Shown piece after piece: positions 1-15,398 of a stretch of DNA of 64,000 bases. Origin of the DNA: Haliclona indistincta (lineage: Eukaryota; Porifera; Demospongiae; Haplosclerida; Chalinidae); the NCBI GenBank assembly GCA_964017065.1, contig OZ024789.1, positions 1,272,764-1,336,763 of the forward strand. The letters run 5' to 3'. The number at the start of each line of letters is the position of its first letter. Position 1 is the first letter of the stretch. The notes beneath the pieces are model-generated. The model worked only from the letters and a program-made list of their open reading frames with translations. It searched no databases and was not told the origin of the DNA. The translations under genes and the position numbers were made by a program.

Positions 1-579
1 AAACTAGAGAGCACGCACACAGCATACATTATATGATCTATTAAAGTTCAATCACAGAAAACAGTGGATCCTGACACCATTGAGACATAATAATGAAACA
101 AAACTATGTATTAAACCCACTATAATTTTGTCACAATGTGATAGTCTGATAGCCGCACACATGTCAAGGTGTCTAGAAGAGGACTAGTAAGATGTCCTCT
201 TTGTAATCTCAATTTTCACAATCAGGACTAGTTAGTCTAAGTGTCACCAATCTCTGACCACCATGGCTACCGTATTTCCTCTAAAGATTCGGCACCTCCT
301 ATTTTTCGGCACCTTGTCGCTGAAATGCGTAATAAACCTCCAAATTTCGGCAAGTGCTTTGGTTCTTTGTCAAAGTAAGCCAACAGCCCGACGCGAAAAG
401 TGCTGTACTTCATGGAAAAGAGCTGTAGACGCATTCTCGTTCAAAACACGTGCTCGTCGCCACACCTCCAATTATTCAGTGCTTCTGGAACTTCTGCCAC
501 AAAATTTATATTGGGCAAGCAAATCTGAAATTATATATTTTTGCACCGAATTTTTAGAATATATATCATGTCCACTCAC
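1..579. repeat. Intron 14 of LTA4H copy 1, duplicated at 16949-17390
   Basis: No exon is seen here. About the first 440 bases recur almost unchanged at 16949-17390. An open frame from 263 (starting MATVFPLKIR) is present in both copies but has no recognisable domain and lies inside intronic repeat sequence, so it is not called as a gene. Confidence 0.7.
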
Positions 580-969
580 CTCTTCCTTGAAGTGCTCGAG
601 GAAGAACTGTTTCCACTGTAGGCTATCAAACACACCATACTTGAACTGCTCAACATGAGCTCTCAAATACACCTTCATATCTGAACCATAGAAATGATCG
701 TATACATCATGGAAACAACATTGAACAACCGGATCACACTTATACAATACCACTACAGCTAGCTAGGATATGGGTACTGCTGTACTATCTTACTCTAGTG
801 AGCTAGTGGTACTCACTGACTGCACACGAGTCACAAACTAACAAGTGTCATTTCTATCTTCTTAAAGTTAATGAATATGAGTTGTTGAAGCCAACTCAAT
901 CAAATTCACTAATCGGCTCTTAAACAAAAACATTATTTATCTGAACATAGACACGAAACAGTTCCACTA

Positions 970-1278
970 GTGAGTATGACCCTATCATTATTAGCTCACT
1001 GTGAGTATGACCCTATCATTATTAGCTCACTGTGAGTATGACCCTATCATTATTAGCTCACTGTGAGTATGACCCTATCATTATTAGCCCACTGTGAGTA
1101 TGACCCTATCATTATTAGCTCACTGTGAGTATGACCCTATCATTATTAGCTCACTGTGAGTATGACCCTATCATTATTAGCTCACTGTGAGTATGACCCT
1201 ATCATTATTAGCTCACTGTGAGTATGACCCTATCATTATTAGCTCACTGTGAGTATGACCCTATCATTATTAGCTCAC
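970..1278. repeat. 31-bp minisatellite, 10 units, intron 13 of LTA4H copy 1
   Basis: Ten near-identical 31-bp units (GTGAGTATGACCCTATCATT and 11 further bases) start at 970 and repeat every 31 bases. They abut the donor of exon 13. On the gene strand each unit contains ACAGTGAGC, the same sequence as the exon 13 donor. The matching array in the intact gene is at 55023-55300. Confidence 0.95.
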
Positions 1279-1660
1279 TGTCTGGTCCTACTAGTGTCTC
1301 CAGCTGGTAGAGCAGTGCAAACCCTTTCTCATATGAGAAGGCATCATCAGGATCAAGACCAGCTAGATTAGGTATCATGGATGTAAAGTTATGGCATATG
1401 CTCTGGTCCAAACTGCACAACCTACAACACAATAGAGGAAGAAAGTGAACCAAGTGAAGTACAAAGTGAATGTAACATGAGATTTTCTAATAAAGCGTTT
1501 CTTCGGGTTATTTTGATTATTCTTTAGACGGGTCGAAATATTTAACCTATCAAACAGCTGAACAGATAACTGGTCATGGTTAATCAAGTTAAATCAACTA
1601 GCTATTTGATTATCAACAGTTGCTTACCGCTTCTTTGAGGTATTTCCATCCAACTAAGGA

Positions 1661-1966
<306 letters not shown>

Positions 1967-3107
1967 GGGAGGGAGAGTCAGCTAGGGAGAGAGGTAAGGA
2001 GAGAAACAGAGTTAGTGATGATGGCTGCAGTATTACCAATGTCTAATCCACTCACTCATTGCTTGAAGGTGTCTCTCCTTCTCTCCTCTCAGTGCTCCGA
2101 TGATCGGACTCTCAAGATAACGTGTGAATCCTTCATTCAACCCGCAACCACAGAGAGTACACTTATTACAGTAATAATGAGTAATAATGACAGGGTCAAC
2201 CCAGCAATATGTACAGTATACTAATAACAGAGTCTCATTCCAGAAGTTGATAGTGTAATCATACTGTTAATGACAGGGTCTATACCCAGCTAACATTGTG
2301 TATTACAGTAATGTACAATACTTACCAGAAGTGTTCCCATGTGCTGTTGGTAACCAGGTTACCAGTCCAGCTGTGAGATATCTCGTGAGCTATGACCTAG
2401 GAACAGCAATATGTAACACACAACACAAGACATAGCTTAGTCTGTCACACACAGCAAACCATATACACTGATCACAACAACTACAGTGGAGCCCCTCTGA
2501 GGCAGAGACCATCGGGACCAAAAAAAATCCATTATAGAGAGGGCGTCCTCTGGTCAGGGGTGTCCTCTAAGAGGGGTTCCATTGTATACAATCAAAAACA
2601 ACAAAAACTGAAAACATAGCTATTTTCGCACTTTTTTCAAGATGACCAATTCTGAAATTTTTGTAGGTAAAATTTGTCGCTAAATGTATGGGGACAACAT
2701 GAAAATTTTCACGCATGAAAGCACCCACAAAAAAAACGGAAAAATTTCTGTGAACTCATTTTAGTTCTGCTATAAAGTTGAGGAAGAATAAGACGGAGAA
2801 GGTGAAAGAACAGGCTCAGGGTGTGGGCCTAGGGCAGTCGAGAATATCACGTGATGTGTTTACGAGCCCCGCCTTCTATTAAGTTAATTACTAGGGGCAG
2901 CAGAGTGAGCATGATAGTTCGTGCACGAATTTTTCTATGTTTACAGAATAAAGCAAATCCAGCTAAAACAAAAGATTATACATGTAGCAACTGGACATGA
3001 TAATGGACAGAACATGTAACTAAGCATTATAATATAGCTCACTAGCTAGTAATGGATGGAACATGTAACTAAGCAGTATGTAGTGGAACATGTAACTAAG
3101 CAGTATG

Positions 3108-3785
3108 TAGGGTTGAACGATAAAACAAGATGGCGGCTACATACAATGTATTAGCGTTCAAACGCTGATATTTCGCCTGGTGATGAATTTTATACGACCA
3201 AAGACACTTAAATCTGCTATCTGGCGTTGCCCCATCTTACAGTGGCAAGGAGATCGCTCGAAATTGTTACTAAAGTGACGAACCTGAAAACGGTGAAAAT
3301 CGAGTTTCGTCATCTTCGTTTTCTTCTTTCTTCCACTCGCCTAGCACCTTTATGTGAGCAGTGCCGAGACCAAAACACCCACGAACAGTCGTGAAATTCT
3401 CCTGGCATGTGCCTTTTGAACTTAGTTTTTAGCGAAACGGCGATATAACTTCCGCGATTTCTCGATCGTGATCCATTGTCAGCTAAGTGTTAGACGCCAT
3501 TATTGTGATTGCGCAATACGCACGTGACCAAGCAGTGGTTAGCGCACGTGACCAAGCACTAGCTTGCCACGCCGTATGGATCACGGAGAACACATTATCT
3601 GTCTGGAGTCTTCGAAGAACGGAAAGCTATAGGATCACCATTCTGCACTTGCCAGATAATTATAACCGCCGTACAGGTTTACATGTATGTACGTAGTGTG
3701 GGCGGGGCTCGTATGCAATTCATGCATGCATGTATCCGTAGGCGAGCTGATAAGCATAACAATTATTTTTTGCTACAAGTTTAAA
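3108..3785 (+). repeat. R1 interspersed repeat, copy a
   Basis: Member of a family that also occurs at 29617-30020 (+), 36114-37255 (-) and 45366-45780 (+). The 5' part reads TAGGGTTGAACG, then AACAAGATGGCGGCTAC, which fits a YY1 site, then a conserved 250-bp body. A short TTTC/TTCC stretch sits at about 3325, the position where other copies carry long microsatellites. No open frame with a recognisable domain is seen. Confidence 0.85.
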
Positions 3786-3896
3786 ATTGTTAATAATAAA
3801 GAAAAGCCATCAACAACAGGAAACTAAACCAATGGTGGAAACAAAGATGGCTCAGCACGTGCGATGAACTGCACTGCACTAAAAAGGGACACAAAC

Positions 3897-4290
3897 AAGA
3901 AAATTAAAAAGATTTCTATCGAAATCAATAGGATGTAGGGTTGAGAAATCTACCACTGGTCCACAATGTAAACTAACAAGAAACAAGCATGGAATGGTAA
4001 CACGATTGACTTGCTAACAGACCATAGATCCCTACATCAGTGGCTGTACATAAGATCAATATTTTGTCACAAGCTGAACGCACATCTGGTGTCAGTCAAC
4101 AGCAACTATAGCTGTATTAGCTATAGTCAACCACAGCAGCCACTGATGTAGGGATCTATGGTCTGTTAGCAAGTCAATCGTGTTACCATTCCATGCTTGT
4201 TTCTTGTTAGTTTACATTGTGGACCAGTGGTAGATTTCACAACCCTACATCCTATTGATTTCGATAGAAATCTTTTTAATTTTCTTGTAA
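3897..4290. mobile_element. Fold-back element with ~150-bp arms
   Basis: The sequence from about 3897 (AATTAAAAAGATTTCTATCG) reappears inverted up to 4290, with a loop of about 95 bases near 4048-4140. The arms are nearly identical. It has no coding capacity and probably forms a hairpin. It is inserted in the 49-bp array. Confidence 0.85.
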
Positions 4291-4548
4291 TATAGCTCAC
4301 TAGCTAGTAATGGATGGAGCATGTAACTAAGCAGTATAATATAGCTCACTAGCTAGTAATGGATGGAACATGTAACTAAGCAGTATAATATAGCTCACTA
4401 GCTAGTAATGGATGGAACATGTAACTAAGCAGTATAATAATTATAGCTCACTAACTAGTAATGGATGGAACATGTAACTAAGCAGTATAATATAGGTCAC
4501 TAGTTAGTAATGGATGGAGCATATAACTAAGCAGTCTCACTAGCTAGT

Positions 4549-5501
4549 AGTAGAGTAAATTATCTATTTTCGGACGGCATGTATTTTCGGACAGTTTTTT
4601 GTACGAATTAAATCAGCGAAGGCGGCGTGCGTGGTGGCAACTTGTAGCCACTGAATAGTAACCCAGATTCTGTGAGTGACTGGTCTGTCGCTTCTACGAC
4701 CACGCTGGAATTCGCCTCCAAGTGACGTATTCGGAATAATGTATTATCGTACGATTGGACCTATTATCGGACAATCGTTCCTGTCCTCACAGCAACAGTG
4801 CAGCAACGCTTCATTTAGTGCTGCTAGCATACGCCTACCTATGTACTAACCGGTGGTGGACAGCAATATCCCTGAAAGCTTCTGGTCGTGGAGAAAGAGG
4901 CGGCAATGTGTGCGCATTTGGAGTGATCAATGATCGGACAATTTCCGTGTATTAATTGTATTTTATACTGTGCCTTATGTCATAAGAACACTGTACTAAC
5001 GTGAGCTGTATATAAACAGGGCCCAGACTCATTTATACACAGCTCATGTTAGTACAGTATTCTTATGCCATAAGGCACAGTATAAATGACAATTAATACA
5101 CGGAAATTGTCCGATCATTGATCACTCCAAATGCGCACACATTGCCGCCTCTTTCTCCACGACCAGAAGCTTTCAGGAATATTGCTGTCCACCACCGGTT
5201 AGTACATAGGTAGGCGTATGCTAGCAGCACTAAATGAAGCGTTGCTGCACTGTTGCTGTGAGGACAGAGACGATTGTCCGATAATAGGTCCAATCGTCCG
5301 ATAAAACATTATTCCGAATACGTCACTTCGAGGCGAATTCCAGCGTGGTCGTAGAAGCGACAGACCAGTCACTCACAGAATCTAGGTTACTATTCAGTGG
5401 CTACAAGTTGCCACCACGCACGCCGCCTTCGCTGTTTTAATTCGTACAAAAAAACTGTCCGAAAATACATGCCGTCCGAAAATTGATAATTTACTCTACT
5501 T
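4549..5501. mobile_element. ~950-bp near-perfect palindromic element
   Basis: Arms of about 465 bp mirror each other around position 5028, beginning GTAGAGTAAATTATC and ending GATAATTTACTCTAC. The two arms encode the same short mirror-image open frames, which are therefore not genes. The right end lies directly next to the donor of the 24-bp exon 9 (5504-5527), and the element supplies intron bases from +6 onward. The intact copy lacks the insertion. Confidence 0.9.
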
Positions 5502-5814
5502 ACATTGACAAGTGATCTGTCTCCAGCCTATGAGGATGATAGATGATTATTAACTCAACTAAGGTAGGTGTGTCCTCACCAGTAGTGTGGGTGTGGCAAA
5601 GGTGAGGTTAGGGTTCTCCATACCACCGAATGGGAAGGAGGGAGGTAGCACCAGGATATCATAGTGACCCCACAGATAAGGGACCAGCTATACTCTCAGC
5701 AACACACAACATGTCCTCCGTCTAACAAACAGAGAGAAGGACACAACGTACACACACAAGACACTCTGCTTGCTTACCCACTCGCTCAAATCGCTTGCTC
5801 ACTTGCTTACCCGC

Positions 5815-6244
5815 TCGCTCGCTCACTCACTCACTTACTCACTCACCCACCCACTCACTCACCCACCCACTCACTCACGCACCGACTCACTCAATCACTC
5901 ACTCACCCACCCACCCACTCAACCACCCACCCACTCACTCACTCACCCACTCACTCACTCACTCACTCACTCACTCACTCACCCACCCACTCACCCACTC
6001 ACTCACTCACTCACTCACCGACTCACTCACTCACTCACTCACTCACTCACTCCCTCACCTACTCACTCACTCACTCACTCACTCACTCCCTCACCTCAGA
6101 GAACCCCATCAATCCACTCACAGAAAGTGTAATACCTTACCTGAGCAAACTCATAAGCTGCTTGTTTTACCATCTCAGCCTCACACCACACATGAGAACG
6201 AGGTCCAACTTTCCTACAAGAAAAGAGGAAATTCCCACCAATTA

Positions 6245-6298
<54 letters not shown>
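5815..6298. repeat. (CTCA)n and (GT)n arrays in LTA4H introns 6 and 7
   Basis: Positions 5815-6095 are an irregular (CTCA)n array. On the gene strand it reads TGAG repeated, so it is a run of consensus donors GTGAGT. Positions 6247-6298 are a (GT)n run beside the donor of exon 6. Both have shorter counterparts in the intact gene (57045-57200 and 57350-57376). Confidence 0.9.
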
Positions 6299-6301
<3 letters not shown>

Positions 6302-6749
6302 CCGTGATTGTAGCGCCCCAACTACCAAAGCAGTGAGATACACTGGTATGGGAATCTATGAGAGAGAGACAGCGAACAACAGAGAAGATGGAATGTGATT
6401 GAGCGACTGACTAAGTGAGTGAAAATAGAATAGCTGTGTGCACATGCAGCTATTTGTATGATGCACCTTCTGTTCAAACTTAAAGACAGTCTTGTCAGCC
6501 GATGAGGGACAAGAATGGCTGCCACAACGAGCAGCACTCATCAGAGCTGTGAGTTCCTTGGGCACAGTAATCTGAGAAGAGATGAGTAAGTTAGTGAGAA
6601 GGTGAGTGATTCAATGAGCAAGCGATTAAGATAGCTGGCTCACTTCAGCAGTGTAAGTGCTCTTTATAGATGGCGTATCTTGACAAGGTAGAAGAGCACG
6701 TGCTAAAATAGCCTGCAGTGAGTGAGTGAGTGACTATACAGTACCTTGA

Positions 6750-7625
6750 GCTACTATAACTACCAGAGTAAGAGTATAGTACTACATTCACTAGTCACTA
6801 TAATTATTATGAGAGCTCTTAGTAATGACATATCTAGCAAAAGCTGATTATTTCAACATTGTCCAGGTTACTATGAACATGCATACCGTATAACCGGTAA
6901 TTTTCGACACCGAAATATTTCGTACGTTAAATTTTAGATAGGATTTAATTTTCGTAACGTTTTCGCCTTTCGAAGATTAAATCGCACAGAAATTAAAATT
7001 TGCCATAAAATTAACTATGACTAAAAGTAATTTTGACGCGCTTGACACACGGAGAGACGACGACTGTTTCTAGTTGCGTAAGAGGCTATCATGTTTATAG
7101 TTGGAGAAACACTTGCCTGCCGTCAGAAGTCTAGCTAGAAACGTTCAAGACCGTTACGCGTTGGCTGTGAAAAGAACCAGAGACTATTAATACGACGTAA
7201 CCGGGATAAGAAACTGTGACAACCTTGTGTCACTATGCGCGTTTCGCTTGTAATGACGTCATACTCGTGAGAAATGTATTACAGCATTCAGTGACCTGGT
7301 CAGGCGTCCGCCTGTAACGTGATGTACTAGCTTTCTTCGTTAACTTAAAACTGTGGTTGTGGACAAGTTACAGAGCTTAAAATTAATTATGATATTTACA
7401 CAATCCAATCATCCACCTAACTACAGATACTGTGAAAGCGAATACCGAGCCCACAGATTTTGTACGGTTGTGTTAGCAAAAGTGGGAGCTACTATAACTA
7501 CCAGAGTAAGAGTATAGTACTACATTCACTAGTCACTATAATTATTATGAGAGCTCATTAATAACATACACATATCTAGCGAAAGCTGATTATTTCAACA
7601 TTGTCTAGGTTACTATAAACATATT
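6750..7625. repeat. Duplicated intron segment bracketing inserted MITE-like sequence
   Basis: About 140 bases of intron 3 (6750-6890) recur at 7484-7625. The interval contains sequence foreign to the intact gene, including one end (7178-7260) that matches the terminus of the hAT-like element at 23545-24480 (CAGAGACTATTAATACGACG, then a block with CCGGGATAAGAAACTG). It is probably an insertion followed by local duplication. Confidence 0.7.
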
Positions 7626-7636
7626 CTGTAGGTACC

Positions 7637-7673
<37 letters not shown>

Positions 7674-7796
7674 ACCTGGCACTGTGTGAACAGGTAAGGG
7701 TGTTTCTTGCCAGCTGTCTGCTCTGGGTCTAGCCATTGTATAGCTCTACTGTTAGGAGAGGTCTGATAGTTGATGGTGACACAACCACATCACCTC

Positions 7797-7846
<50 letters not shown>

Positions 7847-8062
7847 AGGGAGGGAGGTAGGGAGGGTGGGAGAGGGAGGACAATGTAAGTGTAAGCTAGC
7901 TCACTTCTTCCAGTTCGTGTTACTCGGAGCCTGTATTACTAGTGCTGTACCCAGTGCAGCATGCTCCTTGTCGAGATGGAACCCAAGCGTCTCTCCCGTC
8001 CCCTCTATGGCGACACTACTCACTGTAAGGTCACGAGTATCCAGTACCTGCAGCACACACAC

Positions 8063-8102
<40 letters not shown>

Positions 8103-8432
8103 ATTGATCAGGCTACTATTTCACTCACTATCCGGTCCAGGTTGTCTGCCAGCACTCTCCCATGCAGTATCACTGCTCCTGTCAGTTTCTTGGTGGTGAA
8201 GTCAGCATCCAGGCTAAGGTGCCAGCTAGTGACGGCTACCTCGAGGCAGTTAGACAACGAACTAGGGTCAGCCATAGTTGCACTCAATGCCCACGTGAGT
8301 TTTGCCACGACTATAACCACATCCGAAGGCGGGGCTAGACTCGCACTGCAGTCTGCACCGTACCGAGGGTCTGCACCGTGACCGTACCGTACCCTCCGCC
8401 GGGCGACAGCACCTTCACCAGAGCCGTGAGGC

Positions 8433-8508
8433 GCTTGCCCAGTTGCCGGTCACCACTCAAACTTGCTGCAGAGAAGGCTCTTTTGACTCTCAAGGAGAAC
8501 ACGAGGTT
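8433..8508 (+). pseudogene. O-methyltransferase 5' stub
   Basis: About 75 bases match the N-terminal coding region of the O-methyltransferase at 59140 (residues SPLK-AAEKALLT). The stub lies 160 bases upstream of the LTA4H copy 1 start in the same head-to-head arrangement as the intact pair. It has no usable start and is cut off by the R2 repeat. Confidence 0.8.
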
Positions 8509-8540
8509 GGTTATGTTCCCAGTTGGGGCGTCTCCGCATA

Positions 8541-11710
<3,170 letters not shown>

Positions 11711-11717
11711 AAATTAA

Positions 11718-12004
11718 CAAGTAATAAAAACATTTTAACAAAAATGAAAGAGATTTAGGGTTGGTACATGTATCGAAAAAGTATGGAAACAAGATTTAAA
11801 ATTAAAAGTACTGTAACAATAGCAGTGTAATGTTACCTCCCTAAATTAACTGCTTTCGATAGTTGTGGTTAATTTAATAGGGAGGTAGCATTACACTGCT
11901 ATTGTTACAGTACTTTTAATTTTAAATCTTGTTTCCATACTTTTTCGATACATGTACCAACCCTAAATCTCTTTCATTTTTGTTAAAATGTTTTTATTAC
12001 TTGT
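11718..12004. mobile_element. Fold-back element, copy 1
   Basis: The left arm from 11718 (CAAGTAATAAAAACATTTTA) is mirrored to 12004 around a centre near 11860 (TTAACTGCTTTCGATAGTTG). It is about 287 bp. A relative of about 346 bp lies at 29256-29601, also directly after an R2 repeat. There is no coding capacity. Confidence 0.9.
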
Positions 12005-12166
12005 AAGACTTATAATGACGTGAATTACGACATTAACGAAGCAGCCAAGCTGAGATTCAGTACAAAAGTTGTAGACAGGTCCAAAAGAATAAAAACTCGA
12101 GTAAGGAGGACGTACGTACCCACTACTACCTCAGGTTAACCGGTAAAGAGACTTCTTGTTAGAATC

Positions 12167-12655
12167 ATGGCCTCGTCAAACCGGACAGTAGCTTGCCCGT
12201 CACCACTCAAACCTGCTCCAGAGAAGGCTCTTTTGACTCCCAAGGAGATGGAAACGGCCATTCCTGCACTCATGGCTCTAAGCCGGGCACACTTCACCTC
12301 TCAGTTCTTGTATACAGTGGTTGTCCTCGGTGCCATTGGTTCTGGAACGTTGTCTGTGGCCGAGATCGTCAGCTCTCTAGGGTGCCCTGTGAATGAAGAT
12401 CTACTGTTGAGACAGCTCCGAGTGGTTGCTGCTGAGGGAGTCCTGACAGAGACTGCTGGTGAGCGAGGAGAGTTCTTGTACAGCCTCACTGCCATGGGAA
12501 AATTGCTTCAGACAGGTGCCCCTCAACCTAGCCTTGCTTGTGGTGTTAAGCACTTGTGTGAGCCTCCGATGTGGGCTGCTTGGTCCAAGCTCCCAGAAGC
12601 AACATTTGCAGGAGGTGATGTGCCATTCCGTGCTTACTGTGGTAACGGTTGCTAG
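12167..12655 (+). pseudogene. O-methyltransferase copy 2, truncated
   Basis: Starts MASSNRTVACP and encodes the N-terminal dimerisation region of an ASMT/COMT-like SAM-dependent O-methyltransferase, about 88% identical by eye to 59140. It stays in frame through EATFAGGDVPFRA, including the junction where the full-length copy has lost one base. Similarity stops at about 12633 and the frame ends at 12655, before the SAM-binding and catalytic half. A palindromic element (12664-12815) follows. A short peptide could be made, but it would lack the catalytic domain. Confidence 0.9.
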
Positions 12656-12663
12656 CTATACTC

Positions 12664-12815
12664 TAAATCGGTTAGACACCTCAGCCAACGGGATCTACGC
12701 GGTAAAGAAACCCTCTCGTCGCCATAGAACCCTCGCGCTACGCGCTCGGGTTCTATGGCTTCCTCTCGGGTTTCTATACCGCGTAGATCCCTTGGCCTCG
12801 GTGTCTAACCTATAC
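12664..12815. repeat. Imperfect palindrome of ~150 bp
   Basis: GGTTAGACACCTCAGCCAAC at the left is mirrored by the right end up to GGTGTCTAACC, with a centre near 12738. It sits exactly where the O-methyltransferase copy breaks off and is likely a fold-back or MITE. Confidence 0.8.
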
Positions 12816-13828
12816 GTATACTTCAAGATTCACATTATAGTAAATAATGGTTAATAAGTTTTAACTCCCACACATAACATGCATTTTCACCACAAAATTC
12901 ACATCATTACATTATACTGAGAAGAGCACCCTTGATGTATTATAGTTCACTATAGGCAATATCAGATACATGTAGAGAAACTGTTTACTGGCCAGGGCTA
13001 GTAGGGAAGATGAGAATGTGACAATACAGAGTTGCAACTAATGTATAAACTAAAATAAACTTGTCCTTGTCGTGGAAATGAACAACGGAGTCTTTAATAT
13101 GGAGGTAACTATCATCATGTTTCTTGATCATGATGAGTAGAGACCATGATGGTGTTTGAACTGGGACATGAGCAATAGAAAACTGAATAAACCGCAAAGG
13201 TCAGTCTCTCTACCATAGGCTACAGCAGGATAGGCTGGATAGTTCATTACATTATCTATGGATCTAGTAATAACTTGTGGTATATCTAATCCTACAAGGG
13301 AATGATTTTAGGTAGTGTTTCTGTATCTTCAGCTGTTTGTCACAAAGCTGTACCGCAGTTTGCGTACACTTTGACAGCGGGGTGCCAAGCGCTAAGGGCT
13401 GAGCCGGCCAGTGATAGCCACGCCCTTTACAGTCGAATGGCTGACTCCAAGATTGGCACTCACTTGACCAACACTGTATTCTAAAACTTTGACTTGGTAT
13501 ATCGTTTGCCAGTGAAGATCGCTATCGTATGCTTTGGTTCTCGAGGGTTCATACGACATGGTAGACCAAAGCGCACTGCGGCGGCGCTATTGCGGCGCTG
13601 ACCGGCTCATCGGTTATTGCTTGGTAAGTTTTCAAAGTGTATGCAAACTGCGGTATCAACAAATAGTACTATAGAGGATGTTGAGGTAACAGAGTAGTCA
13701 TAGAAATTCAATGTTGGCACTAGAAATGGTTTGTCAATAGGAACGTTGAATATCAAGTGCATCACAGTGATTTTTCACAATAATGCATGTCTCCATTATG
13801 ATGAACTGGCTATGTATTATCATCTTAC
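12816..13828. other. Intergenic stretch with a 305-bp MITE (13351-13655)
   Basis: No gene seen. Bases 12818-13000 resemble 14817-15000, so they are duplicated flanking sequence. The MITE has inverted ends TACCGCAGTTTGCGTACACT and its complement at 13632-13655. Confidence 0.7.
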
Positions 13829-15398
13829 CAGCAACAGATCCTGATGGTCTATCAGTACCAGCTGCAGCTGAAGGGTCTGTGGGACAGTGAATGAGATATA
13901 ACACAAAGTAAACGACAAAGATATATTGTACCTACAGTGTTCCACACAAAGAGAGGGAATAATAATGTGTTTGACATTTTGCTTGATTTGTCTAGAATCA
14001 TTTGTCCTAGAGTTATGATTTATAATATAATTTTTATCCTCTATCCTTACTGAATTTTATGCTTTATATGGCTTCTTGTCAGATGACACACACATGACAG
14101 AAATTTGAAAGACAGGCAGCCATTTGGAAAAACACGTTAGGGAAAAAATCTCAGGGACTACTGGTAGTTAAGCTCTGTTAACAATACTGTTAGTATCCAA
14201 TACCGCGAAACTTTTGCCTTTCTCTACACGGATTGTAGGCACTCAACATCTTATCGCTGCATTGAAGCTTTCATCTAGGATGCTTATCTGTTGGCAGCGG
14301 GATTGGTCCCAATCAGTGCTACATCGGCAGCAGAGAGCAAAAGTTGACTGTTCACGACGAGCCTAACGTTAGGGACAGGAATTCCAGTTCTACAGGTAGT
14401 TAAGCTCTAAAACTTGATGACTGCAATGCTAAAACATTAATCATGAAAGTAGATCTCACCTAGCGTCTCTAGAAGCATATACAGCGAAAAGCGCGACTTC
14501 ACTCTGCAAGAGAGGAGGTTTTTGGCGTCCTAGCATTATTTCCCTCTCTTGTGTGGAACACTGTAATAGCAACAAAAAAAAACATAATTATTCTTGCAAA
14601 CAATTTTTAACCTGGAGAGTCCATCTGAACAGTTCTTCCCGCCCTCATTCCAGCACCAGCTGCTACTGCTGTATACAAAATAAAGTGAGTCATAGCAATA
14701 TTAGAGCTAGAGTGTAAAATCACCAAGAACTATCAGATTGCTCTGAACTAGAATGCACCATGTGCTACAATGCATTTTCACTTCTGTTAAAAAACCAGCA
14801 GATACTTGTAGATTACTTCAAGATTCACATTATAGTAAAGACTGGTGAATGACTGCCGACCACATGCATGTTGTAATACATATTTTTCGACAAAAATCTG
14901 CTGCATTACATTATAATACTGAGAACACTGCAGTTCACTAGACTGCTGTGATAGTTACTGGCTAGGACTAATAGAGCTTGCAACAACAGGTTCATGTATG
15001 AAGTGCACAAAGTAAACTATTATACAAAGCACTGTTTAGACAATTTAGGCACAAGTATACCTACCTCCTCTCCCAGTCACAGGTGGAACAGTTGCTATGA
15101 AATGTTCCTCCAATATCCTGACCTCCTCTATTAGACCAGCATGTTGTAGAGCAGTAATCAGTGTTCTCCAGGTCAGCGGTCTCTGGTCTTGCTCCCGGTT
15201 GCCTCCTCTCAACCATTCAGAAAACAAATAGTTGACTGGATTGTGATCAGTTTTTAAGTTTGCTATAGTGTGATGAGGGAAGCTCAATGCTATAGCCTGA
15301 TCGGTCACTTGTGGTTTCATCTGATCCATGATTCTGAAGGGAACAGTCTTTCCATCTTCACTAGTGTAGGACATGTACTGCAGCTCCTGGAGTGTTGG
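13829..15398 (-). CDS. Death-domain-like protein gene (partial)
   Basis: Three exons with compatible phases and GT-AG borders: 15065-15398, 14612-14668, 13829-13876. The first encodes a helical region ending in a Death-like fold (TWRTLITALQHAGL followed by EEVRILEEHF), the pattern of sponge Death domains. The next two encode an Ala/Gly/Ser/Pro-rich linker (AVAAGAGMRAGR, DPSAAAGTDRPSGSVA). The gene is open at both ends: no start methionine exon or stop codon was identified. Death domains mediate homotypic assembly in innate immune or apoptotic signalling; the partner here is unknown. Its upstream side abuts a relic LTA4H exon (15648-15796). Confidence 0.6.
13935..14562. mobile_element. Tc1/mariner-like MITE with TA target site
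   Basis: Ends CAGTGTTCCACACAA and its inverse TTGTGTGGAACACTG are flanked by TA on both sides, the Tc1/mariner target duplication. About 628 bp, no transposase. It is inserted in an intron of the Death-domain gene. Confidence 0.8.

Larger units (their letters stand above)
2990..4545. repeat. 49-bp minisatellite in intron 9, split by two inserted elements
   Basis: Units of about 49 bp containing CTCACTAGCTAGTAATGGAT and CATGTAACTAAGCAGTAT occur at 2990-3107 and five times at 4290-4545. Between them lie an R1 repeat (3108-3785) and a fold-back element (3897-4290). The intact gene has little more than one unit at 56720-56780, so the array grew in this copy. Confidence 0.8.

Noticed and set aside
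263..658. 131-residue frame starting MATVFPLKIR with a good Kozak context
   Set aside because: Lies in an LTA4H intron, overlaps exon 14 on the other strand, is truncated in the duplicate at 17209, and looks like repeat sequence.
970..1278. CRISPR-like array (31-bp direct repeats)
   Set aside because: Repeats are contiguous with no spacers and sit in a eukaryotic intron; it is a minisatellite.
4755..5293. Two mirror-image 66-residue frames (MDLLSDNR...)
   Set aside because: They are the two arms of one palindrome, with no domain and no independent conservation evidence.
5664..6398. 244-residue Thr/His/Ser/Leu repeat frame
   Set aside because: Antisense translation of LTA4H exons 7-8 plus the (CTCA)n intron array.
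12985..13197. 70-residue minus-strand frame
   Set aside because: Overlaps sequence duplicated at 14817-15000 and shows no domain or splice context.
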